Assembly (NCBI GenBank): GCA_030068075.1
Contig: JAINVK010000882.1
Coordinates: 434,001-498,000 of the forward strand
DNA from: Paguma larvata
Lineage: Eukaryota > Chordata > Mammalia > Carnivora > Viverridae
Direction of reading: 5' to 3'
Length of the DNA stretch: 64,000 bases
The notes beneath the pieces are model-generated. The model worked only from the letters and a program-made list of their open reading frames with translations, was not told the DNA's origin and ran no database searches. Both the position numbers and the translations under genes were made by a program. Of this stretch, positions 34,301 to 44,400 are shown piece by piece. The stretch's first letter is position 1, and every line of letters starts with the position of its first letter.

Positions 34301-37300
34301 ACCGGCCCGGGGGGGCCCCTACCGGAGTCACAACCAGCTTGCCGTCTGTAGCAACAATCTGGGAAGCTGAAGCACGCCGCCTGGAATGGTCGGCCCCCAC
34401 CAGCCGGCACGTGATGGATCACTGAGTGCCTGCATTTCTGTCCCTGTTTCCAACGTAGGACCAACCCCAGAGAGTCCGTCCCCGGCTGACGGCCTACCTC
34501 TGGTGCCTACAGAGCTGTCCCCTCCCGGGCCCAGCTCCAGCAGCCCCGCTGGGAGCTGGGCTCCCCGGCCTCCCCCTGTGTCCAGCGCCCGAGCACCCAG
34601 CTCTCTCTGAGCTACTGTCCTCCCCGAGGGAGACGCCTCCAGACGTGTGACTGCAGGGTTAGGGGCTCCCGACAGAGGCGGCCAGTTACGCTCCTGATGT
34701 CACCGGAGCACCGAGCGTAGCTGATTACAGAGGACCCCAGGTGACGTGACGGGGCGGTGGCGGGAAGCAGTGAAAGGGACGCAGCCCCAGACGGACTGGC
34801 ACATCTCCCGTCCCCAGGAACTCGGCCAGCCAAGGTGCCCACGGCTTTTTAACTTAAAAAAGCTCTTTGCCAATCACGATAGTTTCCGTTTGTGTTAGGA
34901 CAAAGCTGAAACTATACGTATATCGAGCAAAATCTGAAGGTACAGCCCAGTGTGGAGCGTACTGTTCCTGGCAGCGGGCCGGGGCGGTGCTGGCAGAAGG
35001 GGTCACCTCGCTGTCGACATTTTTCAACGAGCACATACTGGTTTTGTCATTTAAAAGCACTCTGACTTCGGGGCCCCTGGGGGGGCTCAGTCGGTTAGCG
35101 TCCAACTCTTGATTTCGGCTCAGGTCATGATCTCACAGTTCATGGTTCGAGCCCTGCATTGGGCTCTGTGCTGACGGCATGGAGCCTGCTTGGGATTCTC
35201 TCTCTCTCTGTCTGCTCCTCCCTCACTCATGCTCTCTCAAGATAAATACATTTAATAAAAAAAGGAAAAAAGCACTCCGACCATGGCCCTCCCCCAAAAG
35301 TTCCTGCCCTGGAGGCCACACGACCCAGGAGCGGCCCCGCCACGCCCTCACCCACAGGCGCTCCTCGCGGGCGGGAGGCGGCACCTACTTGGTCCCTCTC
35401 GATGGCGACCTCCTCCATCTGCTGCAGGATGGCCTCGATGCGGTCCTTGTACATCTTGCAGTCCTTCCGTAGGGCCAGGCACTGCAGCTCGAACACCTCC
35501 TTCTCCTCCATGCACTACGGGAGCCAGCCGCTAGCCCCCACCGCCCGCCGCCCGGCCTGGCCCCTGCTCAGGCCCCGCTGGGTCCCTGCTGGCCCTCGGC
35601 TTCCGGACCGGCCTGGGGTGGTGTGGGCCTGGGGTGGGGAGGGGAGGCCAGCCCCCGCGCCTCTGCCCCCGGGAAGGGGTGAGGTCGGGGGGCTGTGCAG
35701 GTGAGTGGGCACCCACAGCCAGGTGCTGTGCGGGCGCAGGGCGCCCCCCGCCCCCCCGCTGGCCCCAGCTGCGTACCCGGGTGCGCAGAGCCTCGCCCTG
35801 TCGTAGATCCTTGCGCAGGGACAGGATGGTGTTGGCTTTCTCCTGGTGCTCCCGCAGCGCCTGCCGCCAGTCCTCCTCCAGCACCTGGATGTACGGGCTG
35901 CTCTTGTCCGGTTTTCCCTCCTGGGGCGGTGAAGGGGAGAGAACGGCAGCGGCCGGGCTTCAGGGGGCCCCCCGCTCTCACGGCAGCGACCTCCCAGACC
36001 CCGCCGGCCCGGGGGGGGGGGGCCCCCGCCCCGCCCGCCCCCCACCTGCGCGGCGGCCTCCAGCTCCTGCACGCGCGCCTGCAGCAGGGCCTTCTCCTGC
36101 TGCAGCTCCCAGAGCAGCTCCTGGCTGGGCCGCTGCTCCATGGCGTGCCGGAGCTTCAGCGTGTGCCTGCGCTCCACCCTGCAGTCGTCCTCGGCCTTCA
36201 TGAGGCTGTGCTTGAGCCGCTCGATCTGCGGGGAGAGGCCCCGTCAGCCCGCTGGCCGCCCCGCGCCCGGCCCGCCCGCCCTCCCGCCGCGGGCGCCGGG
36301 GGCACCTCGAGCTGCAGGTCGCGGGTCCGCATGAGCGCGGCACCCTTCTCCTCGCTCTGGCGGGCCAGGCGCATGGCCAGCTCGTAGTTCTCGTCCTTGC
36401 AGCGCTTGAGCTCGCGGCCGCCCGCCTCCAGCTCCTCCTTGAGTCGCTGCACGCGCTCCTGGTGCTTGCGCAGCAGGCTGTCCTTCACCCGCAGCTCCTT
36501 GATGAGGTCGTCCTTGGAGCTCAGCAGCTGCGTCAGGTCCTGCACCTTCCTCTGCAGCTTCAGCACCTCGCTCATGAGCAGCTGCGTCAGGCCCGACTCC
36601 CCCGACGCGTCTGCGGACGGCGGCGTCAGAGGGCCCTGCCTGGCCTGCCTCGACGCCTCCCGGCCCCGGGGCTCGAGGACCGGCCAGCCCCGCTCCGGGG
36701 GCCACCCCGAGGCAGGCTGAGATCCTGACTCGCCGCCCGGCCCTGTCCCCAGCCACCCCCCCAACCCCCCGCAGGCAGGTGCTGGGCTCCGCGTGCCCCT
36801 CGCACTTCCTTCGTCCCCAGTCTACGCCCAGGACGCCGGCCGTGGGGCCTCACCGATGATCATGGAGAAGACGCGGGCGGGCTCCTTGCCGGTGACCTTC
36901 TTGTAGAGCTGCGGGTAGTAGAGCTCCAGGCTCTCGAGGAAGGCCACGTAGCCCTTGTGGCCGGTCCGCTGCAGGATGTCCAGCAGCACGCCTGCAAGCA
37001 TGTGCCCTGGGCGCTGAGCCGCCGTGGGCCGGGCCTGGCCGGGCCCGCGCTGCCCGCCCGACCGCCCGCCCCGGTGTGCCCGGAAGTGCCACAGCCCCCG
37101 GCAGACGGGGCGCGGGGGCGGGCGGGGGCGGGGCGCGCGCGGCACTGACCCACTTTGCGCTTGCGGATGACCAGGTTGGGGTCGCTGAGCACCTGCTCCT
37201 CGTCGTCGGGGTTCAGCACCTTGCACTGCCGCAGGTAGGGTGTGATGCGCGAGGGGTCGATGACGGAGATGAGTTTGACACGGAAGCTCTCCAGGGCGCT

Positions 37301-37333
37301 CCAGCACTCGTCCTCGTTCTCGTAGTCCGACAT
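31330..37333 (-). CDS. CARD9: CARD9, caspase recruitment domain protein 9, 12 coding exons
   Basis: Cytosolic adaptor that couples Syk-linked receptors (Dectin-1/2, Mincle) to BCL10-MALT1 and NF-kB in myeloid cells; needed for antifungal immunity. Coding exons on the - strand: 37333-37150, 36991-36854, 36610-36306, 36225-36046, 35920-35777, 35514-35389, 33883-33692, 33585-33544, 33345-33300, 32098-32022, 31582-31515, 31429-31330. Sum 1602 bases, 533 residues plus TAG (human 536), all phases consistent. The CARD covers residues about 6-98; zinc ligands Cys10, Cys37 and His73 are present (DECW, RQCKV, RTGHKG). Coiled coil runs about 140-415. Thr231 (RRHTLKLRH), the PKC-delta target in human, is kept. 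The C-terminus ends [10 protein letters not shown] as in human. The first intron donor is GTCAGT, weaker than the others. Non-coding exon 1 is not identified. Confidence 0.97.
32099..33299 (-). other. CARD9: CARD9 intron between exons at 33300 and 32098
   Basis: A 1.2-kb intron, GC-rich. A reversed MIR-like piece (GGGGAGCCTCAGTGTCCCC near 33170) is present. I see no other feature. Confidence 0.55.
33884..35388 (-). other. CARD9: CARD9 intron between exons at 35389 and 33883
   Basis: A 1.5-kb intron that contains one sense-oriented (+) SINE (35067-35266) and otherwise no recognised element. Confidence 0.6.
35067..35266 (+). mobile_element. Carnivore tRNA-Lys SINE
   Basis: Diverged copy: head GGGGCCCCTGGGGGGGCTCA, B-box-like GGTTCGAGCCC, CT-rich tract and AATAAA-rich tail. 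The flanking duplication of about 14 bases (AAAAGCACTCTGAC before, AAAAGCACTCCGAC after) differs at one position. It lies in a CARD9 intron, antisense to the gene. Confidence 0.92.
36854..37333 (-). CDS. CARD9: CARD9 CARD-domain exons
   Basis: The first two coding exons (37333-37150, 36991-36854) encode the death-fold CARD from [11 protein letters not shown] to [10 protein letters not shown]. This is the part that nucleates BCL10 filaments. Residues shared with human include [19 protein letters not shown] and [20 protein letters not shown] 3' splice site 5' of the ATG (CTCCAG| at about 37366) implies a separate upstream non-coding exon. Confidence 0.93.
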
Positions 37334-37365
37334 GGCGGTGGCTCGGCTGCGCTCCGGAGGGCTGC

Positions 37366-40340
37366 CTGGAGGAGGTGTCCGGGACACCAACTCACCCAGG
37401 GCAGTGTTCCCCAGCGTCCCCTGGGCCCGGCTGCCACCCCCTGGCTCCTGGACTCTCTCTGTCTCTGAGGCTCGGTGACGACTATGACGACTGTGGGGGG
37501 GAGATGTGGAGGCACTCCAGGGGCCGGTGGTGGCGGCCCACCGCGCCCCCATGCCCTGCTCTGGCCTCTGTACCCCCCACCCGAGGGCAGGGCCTCCCTG
37601 GCAGGTGAGGAGGGAGGGAGGCGCCCAGGCTGGGCCATGCTGTGCGGGACTTCCTCCTTCCCAGACGAGGCGCCCGCTCAGGCCTACCCCCACCGCCTCC
37701 TCGCCTTCCGGTGGCCGGCCGGTGATGCAACAGCGGGCTCGGGAAGAGTGAGTGTGGACCGCCCACGGGAGAGGGGCTGGCTGCGGCGCCCGCGGCCAGC
37801 CCCAAGGCCACCCTGGCGCGCTCTGCAGGCTCCCAGGTCCCGGCACCTGCCACCTGTGGGCTCCTCTCCCTCCCAAGGAGGAGGCCTGCTCCTGGCCACA
37901 CCTGACAAGGGGACCATCCGTGCTGGGACCACCCACCGCTGCTGCCTTCCATCGCCCATCGGCAGGCAGGAACCACTCCCGTAGGGCCTGGTCCACACCA
38001 GGGGCAGCCATGTGGTCGTGCCCTCCTCTGGGCGGTGAGGACAGAGACCTGACCCGCCACCAGACAGCCCTCAGCCGGCGTGGGAACCACGCTCCCAGAC
38101 GTGGGTGGCAGCAGGCAGGGTCTCTGGAGGAGCTTCTCTGACTTCCCGTGGCCCTCGGTCACCCCCTCCAGCCAGCGACAGACACCAGCAACTCGGGGGA
38201 TGGCCCTGAGACATCACGCGCTCCCCGCCTCTCCTGCCTAAAACCCCCGGGTCCCACACCTGGGCCCGCCGCGAGCCCCCTTGTGATGAATGAACATTCC
38301 AGGTGGCTGTGAAGGGGGGCAGGGCACTTGGCGCCCTTCTGGGATACTTGTCCCAGGACGCTGCTCCCAGCTCCAAGCACCCTGAGCAGAGCTGGGCGTC
38401 TTCCTGGCCACCTTCAGAAAGGGGGCGGACCCGCCTACCTCAGGGTCCTTGAGGGGCACCTACACGGTGGGACGCTGGTCAGCCGGGCCGCCCCGATCCG
38501 ACGGACAGGAGTGCCGCTGGCAGCCGCTGGCAGCCCGGGAGGAAAGCCGTGCACTTCCTGCTGGTGCTGGTTAGCTCCGCGGAGCCCGGGCAGGTCCTCC
38601 CCGAGGGAGCCGGTCTCTGGGGCTGCCTTCTGATTCGCCTGCCTGGCAGGGCCCGGGAGGCGGGGCGCAGGGAAGTGGAAGTCCCGCTGGGGCCTGAGGC
38701 CCGGCCCTGGCACCACTAAGTACAAACGGGGCTGGACGAGACCAGTTCACCTGCTGGGCTGTTCTGGCCTGGATGCAAGCTTCTGGAGGCTTCTCCAGAA
38801 GGGGCTCGCTGGGAACCAGCAGCACAGGTGGCTGGCCAGGTGCAGGTGGGGATCTGAGGGCACCGGGCCCGACGCTGGGATCTCAGCCGGGTGCCGGGCC
38901 GGCACGTGCCTCGGTCACCCGAGGGCCAAAGGGCAGCGTCCAAAGAGGGCTCACGGGGCCTCGCCTGCCCCACACGGCTGCCAGCCCACGCTACAGCTAG
39001 CACGCCCCATCCCTCCCGGGGTGTCCCTGCTCTGCAACCTCCGCCCCGACACATGGCACCGTGACGTGGCTCCCAGGACCCAAGGCCACTCCCTGCGACC
39101 CCACAGACCAGAGGGGCTGCTGACCAGCCAGCAGAGCCCGGGCCGGCGGCCAGGCCAACCAGCCCTCTGTGGCCTCCGCCCCCCAGCTGCGCCGGGAATC
39201 CCCCAGGCCGACACCTCATCGGTGCAGCCGTACCGGTTGAACCGAGGTGGCGGCTGCAGGGCTGAGGCAACAGCTAAGGAGAGGCGGGCAGGGCAGGGCA
39301 GGACCTGACCAGGCTCCCGGCCCCGCCTCCTCCAGGCAGCTGCCTCTCGCCTGACCTGCTCCCTGCTATGCTCCCTGCCTCTAGCGTCTGGAGCCTCAGT
39401 CCCTGGGCTTGGTCTCCAGGCCTCTGGTGGCCGGGTCCCGGCACAAGCCGGTGCGGCTGGCCAGACGAGCGGGGGTGGCGAGGCAGCTGGCCTCTCCTTG
39501 CAGGTCTCTGGGAGGCCTCCAGGGGCGGCCAGTCCTGGGTCCCGGCAGAAGGGGTCCAGTTCCCCTACTTTGTAACACCAGGCTGAGGAAGGCATTTCCC
39601 GCACGGTGGGGGTTTGTAAGCATCAAGTAATAAAAATGTCACGCTCTCCGTATCAGAGCTAAGTCAGAAATCCGAAACAAAAAGCTAATTGGAAAATCCC
39701 TAAATATCTGAAAATTGACTAAGAAACCTCTAGATAATCCACAGTTCAAAAGAAGTCCCAAAGAGAAGCAGAAATAAGCTGAGACAGTACTGGGCACGAA
39801 TCAAAAAATGAAAGCAGGCACACGAGGCCGTGCTGGGGGACAGTCCCCGGGAGGGCGCCAGGGACACCCTGGGGGGGGGGGTGTGTGCACGTGGAGAACA
39901 CGGGACGCAGCGTGCAAAGGAACGGAGCCCATGGGAGAACCGAGTATCCTTCAGAGATGGGGACGGTGCTGGGGCCTGGACGCCTGCCAGGAAGCGGCCG
40001 CTCGGGAGGAAGGCGGCGCTGGGGCGGGGCACCGCGTGACCTGTGGGCAGCCATGCTGCCGCTGGTCCCTGGCACCCACCTGGCAGAGAAGCGGGTCCGG
40101 CCCAGGACCTGTGGCAGCACCAGGGCCAGCAGCCAGCCGCCTGGGAGCTCACGAGGTCCCTCGGCCCGAAGGCCACAAATACGTCTCGTGGAAATGGCAA
40201 CCCACCCCCCCCACACACCCTGAGGGGGCTCCTCAAGACCCCAGGGCCCAGCCGGCCGGCTCCCCACACGGCCAGGGGAGGCCCCGTCCTCCTGCACACC
40301 GTCCAGTCTCAGGGCAAGACACGAGAGCCTGAGGCTGGCT
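37366..40340. other. CARD9 upstream region and CARD9-SNAPC4 intergenic space
   Basis: About 3 kb between the first coding exon of CARD9 and the 3' end of SNAPC4. The CARD9 promoter and non-coding first exon should lie here; donor-like sequences on the - strand occur near 38437 (CCTGAG|GTAGGC) and 38748 (CAGCAG|GTGAAC), but I cannot choose between them. An AT-rich L1-like stretch at about 39640-39830 is the only clear repeat. Confidence 0.5.
39640..39830 (+). mobile_element. L1 ORF2 fragment (decayed)
   Basis: AT-rich island in GC-rich surroundings. GAAAATTGACTAAGAAACC, GATAATCCACAGTTCAAAAG and AAGTCCCAAAGAGAAGCAGA track a stretch of L1 ORF2 (a segment around AATAATCCATGGGTCAAAGA). No open frame remains. 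Confidence 0.45.
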
Positions 40341-40344
40341 TTTA

Positions 40345-40528
40345 ATAAGAAAATAAGCCATTCACTTTATTGCTTCAAACATCCCAATCTGTGCTTGACG
40401 GCAGGCTGAGCCCCTGCGGCCCCACGGTCCCTGCTGGCAGAGCCTTCCCCGACCGCCAGCTGCTTCTGGCTGCTTTCCCCCGTTGGGTCATCGGTGGGCT
40501 CACCAGGGTCCGGCATGGCTCCCGCCTC
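40345..40528 (-). other. SNAPC4: SNAPC4 terminal non-coding exon (exon 24)
   Basis: On the - strand a strong acceptor (CATTTTTGTGTTCTAG| at 40529) opens an exon that reaches an AATAAA (+ strand TTTATT, 40366-40371). It pairs with the donor AGG|GTAAGT at 41490/41489, just after the SNAPC4 stop. With this exon and a 5' non-coding exon the gene has 24 exons, the number I recall for human SNAPC4. Confidence 0.6.
40366..40371 (-). terminator. SNAPC4: SNAPC4 polyadenylation signal (AATAAA on - strand)
   Basis: TTTATT on the + strand in a short AT-rich patch. It is the first canonical signal downstream of the SNAPC4 stop codon on the - strand. Confidence 0.65.
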
Positions 40529-40879
40529 CTAGAACACAAAAATGCCCTTGACCGGGGGATGCCCTGACCGCAGCCAGACCCTGTGGATGGAGCCGTGGGA
40601 CAGCGACCCGAAGTGCCAGCACGGCCTCCTGGGAGGGCACGGCGGAACAAGCGCCCGGCGGCCCACCCAGAGTCCCCACGCGGGGCTGTGCTGCAGGCAG
40701 GCCCTGGGGCCCGGGAGGGCTTCGACTGGCGCCCTCTCCCCGGCATGCCCTCTGCGCGCCCACCTGCCCTGACCCGGGACCCAGAGCCTCACAGGGCACA
40801 GCCCCCGCTGTGCTCGGAGGAGCCGGCTCCTACCTCTGGGGACCTGCTGACCTGGACGTCCTTCCCCGTGTCAGGTGTT

Positions 40880-41345
40880 CATGTCATGAACTCAACCAAC
40901 CCATGCTGAGGGCCTACTTGGTACCTGCCATCCAGGCACTGGGGACCCACCCACAAAACCCACGCTACCAGCCTTATGGGCCGTGTTTATGCTATGCATA
41001 ACTATGCTATGCTGATGGCCGTGTCAGATGTAGCAGACCGTGCCATCAAGACGCAGACATGGGGACAGCAGGACAACGGTCATGGAGGGCATCTCTGAGA
41101 AGCCCACCAGTAAACAGACATAACTGGAGGAGGGGAGCAGACCTTACAGAGAGTTGAGCAGCGCAAAGGCCCTGAGGCACACGTGGGCTGGTAAGAAGGA
41201 AGCGCCAGAGCCCAGGATGTGGAACCCAGTGGGAGAGGGGTGTCGCCAAAGGAGGGGAATTAGACGGCCCTCTCCCAAGAGGGCCTCCACAACCCTGGGC
41301 CTGCCCCCAGAGGCCTGCGTACATCCACCCCCCAACCCCACCAAA
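40880..41345 (+). repeat. ancient interspersed repeat fragment
   Basis: CTGAGGGCCTACTTGGTACC, GCCATCCAGGCACTGGGGAC and GCGCAAAGGCCCTGAGGCAC recall a common old mammalian repeat beginning around TGAGTGCCTACTATGTGCC. It lies in the last SNAPC4 intron. Family not assigned. Confidence 0.45.
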
Positions 41346-41497
41346 CATCATCACGTGTGATGTGAGCCCCCCAGGGCCAGCCTGCCCTGCCTTCGGGAAG
41401 CCGTTGGCTCCCACATGCCCAAGCAGAGTCACGGGGAAGGCCTGTCTCTTCCAGGTGCAGGGCCGCCTGCGCCCCACCTCCGCACTTACCCTGCCGC

Positions 41498-44400
41498 TCA
41501 CACCAGCCGCCTCCTCTTCCGGGAATGCCAGGAGTGCCGGGTTCTGAGCACGTCGAGGTTGTCGGAGCTGTCTAGGCAGGAAGAGGCAGAGCTCTCCCCG
41601 GGGTCGGGGGTTCCCTGAAACAAAACCCGGGCAGACAAGGACAAGAGTGACCCCCAGGCAGGACAGGCAGGGAAAGCGACGGCAGCGAGGAGCATGCCAG
41701 GGCAGAAGTGTGTCCTGACACCCTGGACGCCAGGGACAGGCAGCTCCCCACACCTTCCTTGCAGAGAGAGTGAGACGCTACAGGCTGGGTCTGGTGACAG
41801 CCATGTGCAGGGGCCACGCGTGGGCTCTGGCTTCCCCCACCCCCGCCTTTGAGGCTCCAGCCCCCCGGCGATGCCAGAGACCCAGCCTTGTGTGGTGGCT
41901 CTCCCGGCCCAGCCAGCAGGGCAGCGGCCCTGGAGTGCCTGCACGCAGGACTGGGGGGCAGGGAGCCCTTCCCTGCACAGCCCCAGCCACAAGCCCTGCC
42001 TCCCACTGTCCGAACAAAGCAAGGGCCCGCTGCAGCTGGGGAAGGGCCACCACCTGCAGGAGACCCCACAATCTCCCTGACTTCGCACCCTCCTGCGTGT
42101 TTAGACCCGGTTACTTGTCAGGAAACAAGAAAGAGGGTTTTGCCTCCACAGCTCAGGAAACTCAAGCAGATGGCTCCAGAGCAGACAGCGAGGAGGACCT
42201 TGGGGTCCCCAGATGTGCAGGGGCCGCCTCTGCCGAGCCGGCAGCCCCAGCAGGAACCCGTGTGAGTGTGTGTGCACACGCTTGGGCGCGTGCGTGCCTG
42301 CTCAGCGCTGCGGCGAGGCTGGGGGGCTTCATGAGTGGAGAGGTTCCTTCCTCTCCCGTTTTCCACACCGGCCTCGAGGGCGGCCACATCCGCACGGCCA
42401 GAGCCCAGAGCCAGCTTCCTCCTCGGCAACCGGCTGGCCACAACTCCCGAGGGGCGGGCCAGGCACCCACGGCTGGCCGCGGGGAGGCTGGGAGGGAGCT
42501 GTGTGCCCACGGCCACCTACCTGAATGGGGGTGGTGGCGGCCGGCCCTGCCCAAGGACCGCTCGCGGAGCAGCCGTCGGTGAGCTCCGACTCCCCCAGGC
42601 CCAGGTCATCCTCGCTCTCAAGGTCAGCCCTCGTGGCTACGGACAGGGTAGTGGGGACGCCGTCTGGGGGCAGGGTGGCCAGGAGCGCGGGGAGGGTGAA
42701 GGCCGCCAGGAACCGTGCCTTGAGCAGCAGGTATGCCGGGCTGTCCTGGAGGCGCCTCCGCACCTGTCCCAGCGAGGCGTGCGGGGCTCCAGTGCCCCCG
42801 GGCACGAGGGAGGCGGCTCTGTGCTCCAAGGCCGCCTTGCGGAGCAAGAGTGCAGACAGGGCCCGCAGGCCGCACAGGGCAGGGGGCTGGTAAGGCAACC
42901 TACTCTCCAGCGGGGGCACGCTCACCCCACGCCGTCCCCTCAGCCATTCCCGCACAGCCGCCTCGCTCTCCGGGGACAGGAGGTCCAAGTCCAGGGCACC
43001 CCTCTCAGGCCCAGACCGGGGTGGGAGCGGCCTCTCCAGGCCCGGAGGCTCCCCAAGTGCCTCTGGTCCCAAGGGGTACCCTGCTGTGCCTCCCGGGCCA
43101 CTCCCAGGGCAGGGGCCACCTCGCAGAGGCAGCTGGTTGGGCCAGGGGGACTTTGCTTCAGGGTGGCCACCCAGGAGTGTGGCCTGGGAGGGTGTTGCAG
43201 ACAGAGCTGTGTCCCTGGCCACTTGGGCCTCTCCAGGGAAGGAGAGCCCCCCAGGGTCGTGGGCCCCGTCACTGTCTCTCCCCACAGAACTTTGAGACTG
43301 GGGGAGAATCGGAAGGCCCGGCGGGTCTGTCCTGGAGGGAGGGTCTGTCCTGGAGGGAGGGTCTGAGTCTGTGTCCCCGCTGGCCAGGGGCTGCCAGGGG
43401 CGGCTCGGCCCGGGAAGCCTGGAGCCCTGGCCTGTCTGCATCCCAGGCAGGGAGGGCGGCAGAGCCACTGACAGTCCCTTGGAGTCAGAGGTCCCTGCTG
43501 GCCCAGGAAGGCCCACCACAGTGGGTACGGGGAGCAGCCCCTGGGCTGTGAGCACCCAGGTGACAGGCAGAGGGGTGCTGGCCGCCACATGTGGCCCACC
43601 CTTGTGCGTGCCCACAGCTGGCATCGGGCTGATGGGCTGGACGGAGAGCTGAGGAGGGCTGGGGGCTGCAGGGAGAAAGGGTGGTGCCTCTGGCAAGCCC
43701 TGCTTTCGGGATGTGGCAGGGACCTGAGACTGTCCCAGGCTACCACGATGGCAGTTCACGGGGACCTGGCTGGGGCCCAGAGCTGGCACCCTGGAGGCAG
43801 AAGGGGCAGACTCTGTGGAGGCCAGGGCGCCGGCCAAGACTGGCAGGGCGGAGGGTCTTCCATCCTCGGCTGAGGCCCGCGAGCCTGAAGCACGCGGCTC
43901 TGTCGCTGCAGCGGAGGTAGGCCCGGAGAGCACGGAGGCTGCGACAGCCAGGCCCGAGGCCAAGGGGCCGTGGGGGGGCGCCGGGAGGATGAGCGAGGGG
44001 GAGAGCAGCAGCCGGGGCGGGAGAGCCACAGCGCCCTGGGCGGCCTTCCTGGCCCGGGCCTCCCGAAGCCGCTTCTCCCGGAGCAGCTCGGAGACAGTCT
44101 TGGGCTTGGGCCGGGGGCCACACGGAGCTGGCAGGGGCGCCTGCGGACCCGACTCGGCGTGGCGGGGCTGCAGTCCCCTGCTCCCTTGGTGGTTGGCGCT
44201 CTGCTTTGCAGCTTCTCGGGCCGGTGCGCTCCGGAGGCCGGGGCCTGCAGGTGAGACAGAAGACGCGTGCTGACGAGCAACACGCATGCGTGTGGACCAG
44301 AAACAGGCCTCCTGTCAGGGCGCCCTCGTGGAGGGCAGGCAGCTCTGGGAGCATAGAGCAGGAGCTGTGGCGGCCGAGCTCCTGCCGCGGCCAGGGTGCT

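Noticed and set aside
42335..43366. 343-codon + strand ORF
   Set aside because: It is the antisense of SNAPC4 exon 22, whose - strand reading has homology to the human protein; the + reading is a shadow.
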